Source: Streptomyces subrutilus
Lineage (GTDB): Bacteria; Actinomycetota; Actinomycetes; Streptomycetales; Streptomycetaceae
Direction of reading: 5' to 3'
Assembly (NCBI RefSeq): GCF_008704535.1
Contig: NZ_CP023701.1
Location: 5,250,001-5,314,000, forward strand
Length of the DNA stretch: 64,000 nt
In this document: positions 7,689 to 16,195 of the stretch, one piece after another
Position numbering within the stretch: the first letter of the stretch is position 1
How the letters are laid out: each line of letters starts with the position of its first letter
The notes under the pieces: model-generated
Told to the model about the DNA's origin: nothing
The model's database searches: none
The model's input: only the letters and a program-made list of their open reading frames with translations
Translations under genes and position numbers: made by a program

Positions 7689-8408
7689 ATGTCCGGCAAC
7701 CGTCGCAAGGCCCTCCTCGTCTCCGCCGCCCTCGTCGGCGGCGCCCTGCTGATGACGGCGTGCCAGAGCGCGGGTGCGGCCACGGACACCGGCGCCGCGC
7801 AGGGCGCTCCGGCCGCGGCCCCCTCCGCCCCGTCCGCCGCTCCCGCCGACGCCGCGGCCGCACCCGCCGGCGCCCCGGCCACGGGCGGCAACCAGGGCTC
7901 CGCGAACCGTGCGCCGAAGGGTGCGGCCAAGGGCTCCGACGCGTCGGCCAAGGGCACCGGCGGGGCCGGTTCCGGCGCCGACACCGGCGCGGGCGGGCGG
8001 CAGCCGGTCCGGCAGTCCTGCGCCGCGAGCGACATCGCGTGGAGCACCCGGTCCGAATCCCAGGCCGGCGGCTACGTCCTGATCATCGCGAAGGCGAAGC
8101 CGGGCGTCACCTGCGTCCTGCCGGGCACGTTCCCGATCGTGGCGTTCGGTTCCGACGGCACCGAGGCGGGCCCCGCGGAGCACTCGGTCGGCGAGCCGAT
8201 CACGCTGAGCGGGAACACCGCCGCCTACGCCGGGGTCAACCCGAAGACGACCCGCGAGGACGGCGGCCGGGAACTCGACTTCCTCGTCGTCGCCGTCGAC
8301 AGCGACGACCCCGCCCCAGTGTCCCTGCCGGTCGGTGCCCTCACCGTCGACAAGCCCGTCGTCACCAACTGGCACACCGCGCCGAAGGACGCCGTCCCCC
8401 TCGGCTGA
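7689..8408 (+). CDS. Secreted lipoprotein with DUF4232 domain
   Basis: 239 residues. A lipoprotein signal ends at LLMTAC (lipobox Cys about residue 25), followed by an Ala/Pro/Gly-rich linker of about 80 residues and a C-terminal DUF4232-type domain beginning RQSCAASDIAW and containing a second Cys in GVTCVLPG. Such proteins are anchored to the outer face of the membrane; function is unknown. GGGGAACCCC precedes ATG 7689. A related lipoprotein lies at 26445-27119. Confidence 0.8.
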   Translation: MSGNRRKALLVSAALVGGALLMTACQSAGAATDTGAAQGAPAAAPSAPSAAPADAAAAPAGAPATGGNQGSANRAPKGAAKGSDASAKGTGGAGSGADTGAGGRQPVRQSCAASDIAWSTRSESQAGGYVLIIAKAKPGVTCVLPGTFPIVAFGSDGTEAGPAEHSVGEPITLSGNTAAYAGVNPKTTREDGGRELDFLVVAVDSDDPAPVSLPVGALTVDKPVVTNWHTAPKDAVPLG

Positions 8409-8458
8409 ACGGCCCCGGAGCCCCTGCGCGCATCCGTATCCGTACGCGCATCCGTCGC

Positions 8459-9853
8459 CTACGCCGCCTGCGGCTCGCGCTGCTGCCAGGGCCGGCACAG
8501 GCCGACGAAGCAGGCCACGGCCAGCAGCGAGCAGACCAACTGGACGACCGCCATGGGCACCGCGGTGGACTCGCCCGCGATCCCCACCAGCGGTGAGGCG
8601 ACGGCGCCGACCAGGAACGAGGAGGTGCCGATGAGGGCGGAGGCCGATCCCGCGGCGTGCGGCGTGCGCATCAGCGCCTGCGCGTTCGTGTTCGGCATCA
8701 CCAGGCCCATCGCCGACATCAGCACGAACAGCCCGGCGGCGATCGGGACCAGCCCCACCTCGCCGAAGACGCCGGTCGACATCAGCAGCAGCGACACCGA
8801 CGCGGCCGTGATGACGCCCAGACCGACCGCCAGGGCCTTGTCCAGGCTGACCCGGCCGACCAGCAGCTTGCCGTTGACCTGGCCCACGGCGATCAGGCCG
8901 ACGGAGTTCAGCCCGAACAGCAGGCTGAAGGCCTGCGGCGAGGCCCCGTAGATCTCCTGCACCACGAAGGGCGAGGCCGAGATGTAGGAGAAGAGCACGG
9001 CGAAGGCGAAGCCGCCGGCCAGGGTGTAGCCGGTGAAGACGCGGTCGCCGAGCAGTCCGCGCATGGTCCGCAGCGCCGCTCCCACCCCGCCCGTGTGCCG
9101 CCGTTCGGGCGGCAGCGTCTCGCCGAGGCTGCGCCAGACGACCAGGGTCAGCGCGAGGCCGACCACGGTGAGCACGGCGAAGACCCCGCGCCAGTCGGAG
9201 AAGCGCAGCACCTGTCCGCCGATGAGCGGCGCGACGATCGGCGCGACCCCGGAGATCAGCATCAGGGTGGAGAAGAACCGGGCCATCTCGACCCCGTCGT
9301 ACAGGTCGCGCACGACGGCCCGCGCGATGACGATCGCGGCCGCCCCGGCCAGGCCCTGGAGCAGCCGGAAGGCGATCAGCGACCCGGCGGTCGGCGCGAG
9401 CGCGCACAGCGCGGTGGCCAGGACGTAGACGACCATGCCGGCCAGCAGGGGCCGGCGGCGGCCCCACTTGTCGCTCATCGGGCCGATCACGAGCTGGCCC
9501 AGCGCCATGCCGGCGAGGCAGGCGGTGAGGGTGAGCTGGATCGTCGCGGCCGGGCTGTGCAGGGCGTCGGTGACCTCCGGCAGGGCCGGGAGGTACATGT
9601 CCATCGACAGCGGGGGCAGGGCGGTGAGCCCGCCGAGGACGAAGGTGACCAGCAGACCGGTGCGGCGGGCGGCCGCCAGGGGAGCGGCCGCCGCGGGAGC
9701 CGGCCCGTCGGCCACCGGGGGTATCGGCCCGGTGGGGGCGCCGGGGGTGACCGGGGTCATCGGAGGGCTCTGGGTTGTGGGGGCTTCGGCGGCGGAGGGT
9801 GATGCGGGCGACGACGCGTGCGTGGGGGCCGCCGCGGGGCCTCTCTCCGACAT
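8459..9853 (-). CDS. Bcr/CflA-type multidrug efflux MFS transporter
   Basis: 464 residues with about twelve hydrophobic helices. After a 45-residue Pro/Ala-rich cytoplasmic tail, the first helix LLVTFVLGGLTALPPLSMDM is followed by YLPALPEVTDAL, a signature of the Bcr/CflA drug:proton antiporter branch, and by MSDKWGRRRPLLAG, the loop 2-3 MFS motif. I chose ATG 9853 (MSERGP) over 9874 because GGAG lies seven bases upstream of it. Probably exports a small cationic or hydrophobic compound; the substrate is unknown. It is divergent from the SDR gene across about 110 bp. Confidence 0.88.
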   Translation of the reverse strand: MSERGPAAAPTHASSPASPSAAEAPTTQSPPMTPVTPGAPTGPIPPVADGPAPAAAAPLAAARRTGLLVTFVLGGLTALPPLSMDMYLPALPEVTDALHSPAATIQLTLTACLAGMALGQLVIGPMSDKWGRRRPLLAGMVVYVLATALCALAPTAGSLIAFRLLQGLAGAAAIVIARAVVRDLYDGVEMARFFSTLMLISGVAPIVAPLIGGQVLRFSDWRGVFAVLTVVGLALTLVVWRSLGETLPPERRHTGGVGAALRTMRGLLGDRVFTGYTLAGGFAFAVLFSYISASPFVVQEIYGASPQAFSLLFGLNSVGLIAVGQVNGKLLVGRVSLDKALAVGLGVITAASVSLLLMSTGVFGEVGLVPIAAGLFVLMSAMGLVMPNTNAQALMRTPHAAGSASALIGTSSFLVGAVASPLVGIAGESTAVPMAVVQLVCSLLAVACFVGLCRPWQQREPQAA

Positions 9854-9961
9854 GCGGAACTCCAGTCTTCTCATCTGATCGGTACACCCCTGACCGCCCC
9901 ATGCTCTCAGCTATCGGAACGGCCGGGGCCGCACGGGCGCTGTGACGTACCCTGCGGCCCC

Positions 9962-10723
9962 ATGAACGAAAGTGGGAAGAAGACCGCCGTGGTGACCGGG
10001 GCCGGCTCCGGGATCGGCCGTTCCGTGGCCCTGACCCTCGCCGCCGCCGGCTGGGCCGTGGCCGCGGCCGGCCGCCGGCCCGGACCGCTGGAGGAGACCG
10101 CGGCCGCCGCCGGGCCCGGCGCCGACGTGTTCCCCGTCCGGGCCGACGTCGGCGATCCGGACGACGTGACCGCGCTGTTCGCGGCGGTGCGCGAGCGGTG
10201 GGGCCGCCTGGACCTCCTCTTCAACAACGCGGGCACCTTCGGACCGGGCGGCGTCCCCCTGGAGGACATCACCTACGAGGCCTGGCGGACGGTGGTGGAC
10301 GTCAACCTGACCGGCGCCTTCCTGTGCGCCCAGGCCGCGTTCCGCCAGATGAAGGACCAGGACCCGCGGGGCGGCCGGATCATCAACAACGGCTCGATCT
10401 CGGCGCACGTACCGCGCCCGAACTCCGTCGCCTACACGGCCACCAAGCACGCGATGACCGGACTGACGAAGTCCCTGTCCCTCGACGGCCGCCCGTACGA
10501 CATCGCCTGCGGCCAGATCGACATCGGCAACGCCGCGACCGAGATGACCGAGCGGATGGAGACCGGCATCCTCCAGGCCAACGGAGAGCTCGCGGCCGAA
10601 CCGGTCATGGACGCGGCCGACGTGGCCCGCACCGTCCTGCACATGGCCGAACTGCCGCTCGGGGCCAACGTGCAGTTCGCGACGGTGATGGCGACGAACA
10701 TGCCGTACATCGGGCGCGGCTGA
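9962..10723 (+). CDS. Short-chain dehydrogenase/reductase (SDR)
   Basis: 253 residues, classical SDR. Dinucleotide-binding TGAGSGIG at residues 11-18, NNAG at about 90, the catalytic serine in NGSISAH, and YTATK for the Tyr/Lys pair about 14 residues later. The cofactor could be NAD or NADP; the residue after the second strand (AAGRR) leans towards NADP. The stop is about 85 bp before the PhzF gene on the same strand, so co-transcription is possible. Substrate unknown. Confidence 0.88.
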   Translation: MNESGKKTAVVTGAGSGIGRSVALTLAAAGWAVAAAGRRPGPLEETAAAAGPGADVFPVRADVGDPDDVTALFAAVRERWGRLDLLFNNAGTFGPGGVPLEDITYEAWRTVVDVNLTGAFLCAQAAFRQMKDQDPRGGRIINNGSISAHVPRPNSVAYTATKHAMTGLTKSLSLDGRPYDIACGQIDIGNAATEMTERMETGILQANGELAAEPVMDAADVARTVLHMAELPLGANVQFATVMATNMPYIGRG

Positions 10724-10809
10724 CCCGCACCCCGGCCCGGACCGCCGGCCCGCGCGCACGCGCCCGGCCCCGCGGGAATCAGCTCCGGGGGGCCGGGGTT
10801 GTGGCACAC

Positions 10810-11670
10810 ATGACGAACGACGTGCTGCGCTACACCGCCTTCTCCCGCGACCCGCAAGGCGGCAACCCCGCCGGGGTCGTGCTCGACGCGGAGGGCCTGG
10901 ACGACGCCGCGATGCTGGCCGTCGCCGCCGAGCTCGGCTACAGCGAGACCGCCTTCCTGACCGCGCCCCCGCGGGGACTGGCCGGCGAGCCGGGCCGGAC
11001 CTTCACGGTGCGCTACTTCAGCCCCCGGACCGAGGTCCCCTTCTGCGGGCACGCCACCGTGGCCACCGCCGTCGCGCTGGGCGAGCGGATCGGGCCGGGA
11101 GAGCTCGTCCTCGCGACCCGGGCCGGGACCGTGCCGGTCTCGGTCACCTCCGAGGACGGGGCGCTGCGGGCCGTGCTGACCAGCGTCGAGCCGCACACCG
11201 AGGAGATCGCGGACGCCGACCTCGCCGAGGCACTCGCCGCGCTGGGCTGGCCCCCGGCCGACCTCGACCCGGCGTTCCCGCCGCGGATCGCCTACGCCGG
11301 AGCCCGGCACCTGGTGCTCGGCGCCGCGACCCGGGCCCGGCTCGCCGACCTCGCCTACGACTTCGACCGGCTGGCGGCCCTGATGCGGCGCATGGACCTG
11401 GTCACGGTCCAGCTGGTGCACCGGGCGGGCCCGACGGAGTTCCACGTGCGCAACCCCTTCCCGGTCGGCGGCGTCGTCGAGGACCCCGCGACGGGAGCGG
11501 CGGCGGCCGCCTTCGGCGCGTACGCGCGGGAGGCCGGCCTGGTGCCGGACGACGCGGTGCTGACCCTGCACCAGGGAGCCGACATGGGCCGCCCGGGGGT
11601 GCTCACCGTGGAACTGCGCGCGGGCGACCCGCGGGTGCGGGTCGGCGGCACGGGCGTACGGATCGGCTGA
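10810..11670 (+). CDS. PhzF-family isomerase-like protein
   Basis: 286 residues. The N-terminal YTAFSRDPQGGNPAGVVLD and LGYSETAFL, then VRYFSPRTEVPFCGHATVA (the glutamate-containing active region is the SETAF segment) and the C-terminal NPFPVGGVVEDPATGAAAAA match the PhzF/DapF two-domain fold. PhzF isomerises a phenazine precursor, but most chromosomal homologues act on unknown substrates and no other phenazine gene is present. ATG 10810 is used; the in-frame GTG 10801 is possible. A shorter paralogue lies at 21674. Confidence 0.85.
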   Translation: MTNDVLRYTAFSRDPQGGNPAGVVLDAEGLDDAAMLAVAAELGYSETAFLTAPPRGLAGEPGRTFTVRYFSPRTEVPFCGHATVATAVALGERIGPGELVLATRAGTVPVSVTSEDGALRAVLTSVEPHTEEIADADLAEALAALGWPPADLDPAFPPRIAYAGARHLVLGAATRARLADLAYDFDRLAALMRRMDLVTVQLVHRAGPTEFHVRNPFPVGGVVEDPATGAAAAAFGAYAREAGLVPDDAVLTLHQGADMGRPGVLTVELRAGDPRVRVGGTGVRIG

Positions 11671-11689
11671 CACGGCGCGGCCCGGCGCG

Positions 11690-11739
11690 GACGGCCGGCG
11701 TACGGGTGCCGGGGATACGGAACCCGTACGCGGGCCGTC
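11690..11739. terminator. 18-bp inverted repeat between phzF-like and efeU
   Basis: 11690-11707 pairs with 11722-11739 with one mismatch, around a 14-base loop. It lies between convergent stops, so it can serve both transcripts. Confidence 0.75.
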
Positions 11740-11745
11740 CGGCCG

Positions 11746-12600
11746 TCAGCCGACGTCGGCCGTGGAGACGGGGGCGGTCCGGGGCGTCGGCGCGGGCGGC
11801 CGGCGCGAGCCGGCGAGGAACAGCGCGAGCACCGGGACCACGTACAGCAGCCACACGACGAGCTGGAGCACCGTCGGGTCGGGCTGGAAGTTGAACACGC
11901 CCTTGAGCAGGGTCCCGTACCAGCTGTCCGGGGGGATCGTGGCGCTGATGTCGAAGGCCCGGGAGTTCAGGCCGCCCAGGAAGCGGGCCTCCTGGAGGTC
12001 GTGCACCCCGTACGCGAGGACGCCCGCCGCGACGATCACCAGCATGCCGCCGGTCCAGGTGAAGAACTTCGCCAGGTTGATCCTGAGCGCGCCCCGGTAG
12101 AAGAGCCAGCCCAGCACGATCGCGGTGGCGATGCCGAGCAGCACCCCGATCAGCGGCGCCGAGGACCCCTCGCCGCTCGCCCGTACCGACGCCCACACGA
12201 ACAGGGCGGTCTCCAGGCCCTCGCGGCCCACCGCCAGGAAGGCGGTGGCGACGAGCGCGCCGGTGCCCATCGCGAGGGCCGCGTCGAGCTTGCCCTGGAG
12301 CTCGGCCTTCAGGTGCCGCGCGGTGCGCTTCATCCAGAAGACCATCCAGGTCACCAGGCCCACCGAGACGATGGACAGGCTGCCGCCGAGCAGCTCCTGC
12401 GCCTCGAACGTCAGCTCCTGGCTGCCGAAGGTGAGCAGGGCGCCGAACGCGAGCGAGATCCCGCAGGCGATCGCGATGCCGGTCCACACCGGGCGCAGGG
12501 CGTCCCGGCGGCCGGTCTTGACCAGGTAGGCCACCAGGATGCAGACGACGAGGCTCGCTTCGAGCCCCTCGCGCAGACCGATCAGATAGTTGCCGAACAC
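11746..12600 (-). CDS. efeU: Iron uptake permease EfeU (FTR1 family)
   Basis: 284 residues with about seven transmembrane helices. The two REXXE iron-transfer motifs are present: REGLEAS near the N-terminus (helix 1) and REGLETALF in the middle (helix 4). EfeU moves iron across the membrane after handling by EfeO and EfeB. The C-terminus is short and Pro-rich. It is the last gene of the minus-strand efeO-efeB-efeU unit, 24 bp after efeB. Length and motifs are normal for the family. Confidence 0.93.
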   Translation of the reverse strand: MFGNYLIGLREGLEASLVVCILVAYLVKTGRRDALRPVWTGIAIACGISLAFGALLTFGSQELTFEAQELLGGSLSIVSVGLVTWMVFWMKRTARHLKAELQGKLDAALAMGTGALVATAFLAVGREGLETALFVWASVRASGEGSSAPLIGVLLGIATAIVLGWLFYRGALRINLAKFFTWTGGMLVIVAAGVLAYGVHDLQEARFLGGLNSRAFDISATIPPDSWYGTLLKGVFNFQPDPTVLQLVVWLLYVVPVLALFLAGSRRPPAPTPRTAPVSTADVG

Positions 12601-12624
12601 GCTGCTTTTCCTCTCCGGCGGGGA

Positions 12625-13932
12625 CTACGCGAACAGCGTCCGGCCCCACCAGTCGTCCTTGTCGCGGACGCCCGGCGGGACGGCGAAGACGGCCGAACCC
12701 ACGTGCTGGATGTATTCGTTGAGCGCGTCGTGGCGCGCCAGGTTGCGCTGGACGGGGACGAAGCCGGTGCGGACGTCCCGCTGGTAGGCGAGGAAGAACA
12801 GGCCCGCGTCGAGCCGGCCCAGACCGTCGGTGCCGTCGGTGAAGGAGTAGCCGCGCCGCAGCAGGGCCGCGCCGCCGTTGCTGTCCGGGTGGGCGAGACG
12901 CACGTGGGCGTCGGGCTTCATCGCCTTCAGGAACGGCTCGTCGCGCTCCTTCGGCTTGCCCACCGGGGCGCCCTCGCCCTTGTCGCGGCCGAAGACGTCC
13001 TCCTGCTCCTGGAGCGAGGCCCGGTCCCAGGTCTCGATGTGCATCCGGATGCGCCGGGCGACCAGGTACGAGCCGCCGGTCATCCAGTCGCTGCCGTCGC
13101 CCGGCCCGACCCACACGTGCCGCTCCAGGGCCGCCCGGTCGGTGCCCGCGACGTTCCGGGTGCCGTCCTTGAAGCCCATCATGTTGCGCGGGGTCTGCTC
13201 GTCGGGCGTGGTCGAGGAGGTCTTGCCGAAGCCGAGCTGCGACCAGCGGACGGCGGTGCGGCCGAAGCCGATGCGGGCCAGCTGGCGGATGGCGTGCACG
13301 GCCACCTGCGGATCGTCCGCGCAGGCCTGGACGCACAGGTCGCCGCCGGAGCGGGCCGGGTCGAGGTTGTCGCCGGGGAACAGCTCCAGGTCGACCAGGG
13401 CCCCGGGCCGCCGGTCCTCCAGGCCGAACCGGTCCTTGGCGAACAGGCCCGGCCCGAAGCCGATCGTCAGGGTCAGCCGGGAGGCGTGCAGGCCCAGCGC
13501 CTCGCCGGTGTCGTCCGGCGGGGCCTCGGGCAGGCCGCCGAAGCCGCCCTCGCCGACCGGCAGCCCGGCCGTCATCAGCCGGGCCGCGGCCGTCCAGTCC
13601 TTCAGGAGCGATACCAGCTCGGCGCGGTCCGCGGTCTTCACGTCGAAGGCCGCGAAGTGCAGCCGGTCCTGCACGGCGCTGGCGATCCCGGCCTGGTGCT
13701 CGCCGTGGAACGGCACGGCCGTCCCGGAGGAGGCGGCCGGAACGCCGTCGGAGGCGCCCCCGAACGCGGCCACCGCGCCGCCGGCCGCGGCGGCGCCGAG
13801 CGCGAGCCCGGCCCCGCCCCAGCCCAGCACCGACCGGCGCGAGGGCGCGGCGGCCGCGGGCACGGCCGCCGTCCGGGCCGCCGCGTCGTCGTTCCCGTGT
13901 CCCGGCTGCGCCGCCGGCTCCGACTCGGCCAT
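12625..13932 (-). CDS. efeB: EfeB: Dyp-type haem peroxidase / deferrochelatase
   Basis: 435 residues. The N-terminal RRSVLGWGGAGLALGAAAAG is a twin-arginine signal. The Dyp-peroxidase GxxDG motif is present as GFKDGTRN, with the downstream proximal-His region and GYSFTDGTDGLGRLDAG late in the protein. EfeB acts outside the membrane, oxidising iron or handling haem for the Efe permease; in several bacteria it can release iron from haem. Close spacing to efeO (36 bp) and efeU (24 bp) indicates one operon. Tat export fits folding with haem in the cytoplasm. Confidence 0.93.
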   Translation of the reverse strand: MAESEPAAQPGHGNDDAAARTAAVPAAAAPSRRSVLGWGGAGLALGAAAAGGAVAAFGGASDGVPAASSGTAVPFHGEHQAGIASAVQDRLHFAAFDVKTADRAELVSLLKDWTAAARLMTAGLPVGEGGFGGLPEAPPDDTGEALGLHASRLTLTIGFGPGLFAKDRFGLEDRRPGALVDLELFPGDNLDPARSGGDLCVQACADDPQVAVHAIRQLARIGFGRTAVRWSQLGFGKTSSTTPDEQTPRNMMGFKDGTRNVAGTDRAALERHVWVGPGDGSDWMTGGSYLVARRIRMHIETWDRASLQEQEDVFGRDKGEGAPVGKPKERDEPFLKAMKPDAHVRLAHPDSNGGAALLRRGYSFTDGTDGLGRLDAGLFFLAYQRDVRTGFVPVQRNLARHDALNEYIQHVGSAVFAVPPGVRDKDDWWGRTLFA

Positions 13933-13968
13933 GGTGTCCTCCTCTGCCTGCCCCGTGCTGCTCGGCGG

Positions 13969-15120
13969 TTACTTCGCGACGGACGCGGCGAGCTTGGAGA
14001 GCGGCTCGGCGAGCGCGTTGACGCCGTCCGACAGCTCCTTGCGCTCCGGCTCGCCGACCTTGTCGTACGAGGTGAAGTCGTAGCCCGCCTTGTCCGCGCG
14101 GTACTTGTCGAGCAGCGTGTTCAGGGCCGCGAAGCGGGTGTCGAGCTGCTGGGCGAGCGCCGGGTCGTTCTTCGAGGCGATCGGCTTGAGGAGCTCGTAG
14201 GCCTTCTCGGCGCCCTCCACGTTGGCCTTGAAGTCGACCAGGTCGGTGTGCGAGTAGCGCTCCTCCTCACCCGTGACCTTGCCGGTGGCTACCTCGTCGA
14301 GGAGCTCCTTGGCGCCGTTGGCCATCGAGGTGGGGGTGATCTCCGCCTGGCCGACCTTCTTCTGCCATTCGGTCAGGTCGGCGATCAGGGTGTCGGCGAG
14401 CTTCTTCTCCGCGTCGCCGATCGTGTTGTCGGCCCACAGGGACTTCTCCAGGCGGTGCCAGCCGGTCCAGTCCTTCGCCGGGTCCTGGCCGGCCTCCAGG
14501 CCGTCCTCGCGGACGTCGACCTTCGGGTCGATGTCGCCGAAGGACTCGGCGACGGGCTCGGTGCGCTCCCAGCCGATGCGCGAGGCGGCGTACGCCTTCT
14601 TCGCGGCCTCGACGTCTCCGGCCTTGACCGCGTCCGCGAAGGCCTGGGCCCTGGGGAGGGTCTCCTCGGCCTGCGCGACCACGTACTGGCGGTAGGCGGC
14701 GACCGCGGCGTCGGCCTCGGGGCTGCGCTTCTCGCCGGACGCCTGGCCGGTGACCTTGACGTTCGTGCGGATGCCGTCGCCCTTCATGCCGGGCTTGCAG
14801 ACGACCTCGTAGTCGCCCGCCTTGATCTCGGCGGTGAGGGAGGCCTTGGTGCCGGGGCCGATGTTCTCGCGCTCGGTCACGATCCGGTCGTCCGGGAAGA
14901 GGACGTACAGCTCGGTGACCTTGGAGCCCTTGTTCTCGACGTCGATCTGCACCTTGCCCGCCGGGAACTCCGTCTTGGAGACGTCGCACGCGGTGTCGGA
15001 GGCGGCGACCTTGATCGCGCCGTCGCCGCCCGCACCGCTCTTCTCGGCGCAGCCGGTGACGGCGGTCAGCGCGGCCACCAGCGAGGCGGCGGCTACGACG
15101 GTGAGGCGGGCGGGGCGCAT
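13969..15120 (-). CDS. efeO: EfeO: periplasmic-type iron-binding lipoprotein (cupredoxin + imelysin)
   Basis: 383 residues. The signal ends at AVTGC, a lipobox, so the protein is probably membrane-tethered. Residues about 35-125 form a cupredoxin-like domain (VCKPGMKGDGI at its end). The remainder is an M75/imelysin domain with RIGWERTEPVAESFGDID and WTGWHRLEKSLW, the latter resembling the family GxHxxE iron-site region. First gene of the efeO-efeB-efeU unit; two iron-box-like elements lie 47-85 bp upstream. It is expected to bind iron and pass it to EfeU. Confidence 0.93.
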   Translation of the reverse strand: MRPARLTVVAAASLVAALTAVTGCAEKSGAGGDGAIKVAASDTACDVSKTEFPAGKVQIDVENKGSKVTELYVLFPDDRIVTERENIGPGTKASLTAEIKAGDYEVVCKPGMKGDGIRTNVKVTGQASGEKRSPEADAAVAAYRQYVVAQAEETLPRAQAFADAVKAGDVEAAKKAYAASRIGWERTEPVAESFGDIDPKVDVREDGLEAGQDPAKDWTGWHRLEKSLWADNTIGDAEKKLADTLIADLTEWQKKVGQAEITPTSMANGAKELLDEVATGKVTGEEERYSHTDLVDFKANVEGAEKAYELLKPIASKNDPALAQQLDTRFAALNTLLDKYRADKAGYDFTSYDKVGEPERKELSDGVNALAEPLSKLAASVAK

Positions 15121-15166
15121 AGGGGGCTCCTGGGCGTCGGACGGGGGGCCGTCCCGAAGGGGAAAG

Positions 15167-15185
15167 CCTGGTGAGGCGGACCTAA
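15167..15185 (-). promoter_or_regulatory. Iron-box-like operator 1 upstream of efeO
   Basis: On the minus strand this reads TTAGGTCCGCCTCACCAGG, matching 13 of 19 positions of the Streptomyces DmdR/IdeR consensus TTAGGTTAGGCTCACCTAA. It lies 47-65 bp before the efeO start. The DtxR-family repressor DmdR1 binds such sites when iron is plentiful. Confidence 0.5.
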
Positions 15186-15186
15186 C

Positions 15187-15205
15187 TTAACCGAGGCTTA
15201 CCTGA
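15187..15205 (+). promoter_or_regulatory. Iron-box-like operator 2 upstream of efeO
   Basis: TTAACCGAGGCTTACCTGA matches 13 of 19 consensus positions and begins two bases after the first box, so two repressor dimers could bind side by side. The pair is weaker than the box at 18478. Confidence 0.45.
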
Positions 15206-15307
15206 CTCTTCCCCGGTCGTCCAGTGATTCGGCTCTCACCGTCGGCCCCCGGACACGGAGCCGTCACGGCTCGTCCACACCCGCCCCATGGACAGGTCAA
15301 GCAGGGG

Positions 15308-16195
15308 TCAAATCGCCCCTCCGGCCGCCGTGTCGGCCCCTCCCCGGGAGGCGGGCGCGACCCGTACCGGAACGACCATCGGGGCACCGCCGCGCGGGTG
15401 CGCGAAGACCTCCACCGGCTGCCGGTAGACCCGACTCAGGAGGGCGTCGTCGAACACCTCGGCCGGCGGCCCGGCCGTCGCGATCCGTCCGTCGTGCAGG
15501 ACGGCGGCCCGGTCCGCGTAGGCGGCGGCCAGCCCCAGGTCGTGCAGGACGACGACCACGGCGTCCCCGGCGGCGGCCCGCTCGCGGCAGATCCGCAGCA
15601 CCAGCTCCTGGTGGCGCAGGTCGAGGGCGGCGGTGGGCTCGTCGAGCAGCAGCAGCGGTGCCTGCTGGGCCAGGACGCGGGCCAGCGCGACCCGGGCCCG
15701 CTCGCCGCCGGACAGGGCGGAGAAGGGGCGCGCCGCGAAGTCGGTGACCTCGGTCGCGGCCATGGCCTCGGCCACCACCCGCTCGTCGGAGTCGGCGAAG
15801 GGGGTGCCGGCCCAGGGCGCGCGGCCCATCCGTACGACGTCCTCCACCGGGAACGGGAAGGACAGCGCCGCCGACTGCGGGAGCACGGAGCGGCGCAGGG
15901 CGAGCTCGGGGGCGCTCCAGTCGCCGACCGGGCGGCCGTCGATGCGGATCCCGCCGGAGGCCGCGGGCAGGTCGGCGGCGAGGGCCGCCAGCAGTGTGGA
16001 CTTGCCGGCGCCGTTCGGCCCGACCAGCGCCAGCACCTCCCCGGCCCGGGCGGTGAGGTCGATGCCGGCGAGCACCTCCCGCCCGCCGAGCCGTACGTAC
16101 AGGTCCTCGATCTCGGCGAGGGCCGCTCCGGGGACGGGCCGGGCCGGGACGGTCCGCTTGTTCCGGGCGAGCAGCCCGGTGAGCCTGCTGGTCAC
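15308..16195 (-). CDS. hmuV: Haem ABC transporter ATP-binding protein (HmuV-like)
   Basis: 295 residues. Walker A LVGPNGAGKST, signature FSALSGGERARVALARVLA, Walker B LLLLDEPTAALD and the H-loop VVVLHDLGLAAAYADRA are intact and in normal order; the PVEVFAHPRGG tail is typical of haem/siderophore ATPases. GTG 16195 overlaps the TGA of the permease gene (GTGA), so translation is coupled. It powers import by HmuU. The long reading frame to 17044 is permease antisense/off-frame sequence, not a fusion. Confidence 0.92.
   Translation of the reverse strand: MTSRLTGLLARNKRTVPARPVPGAALAEIEDLYVRLGGREVLAGIDLTARAGEVLALVGPNGAGKSTLLAALAADLPAASGGIRIDGRPVGDWSAPELALRRSVLPQSAALSFPFPVEDVVRMGRAPWAGTPFADSDERVVAEAMAATEVTDFAARPFSALSGGERARVALARVLAQQAPLLLLDEPTAALDLRHQELVLRICRERAAAGDAVVVVLHDLGLAAAYADRAAVLHDGRIATAGPPAEVFDDALLSRVYRQPVEVFAHPRGGAPMVVPVRVAPASRGGADTAAGGAI

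Noticed and set aside
12001..15174. Very long plus-strand frame of 1057 codons across the efe genes
   Set aside because: It is antisense to efeB and efeO, its residue composition is the usual Gly/Arg/Val/Ala shadow of GC-rich genes, and it has no recognisable domain.
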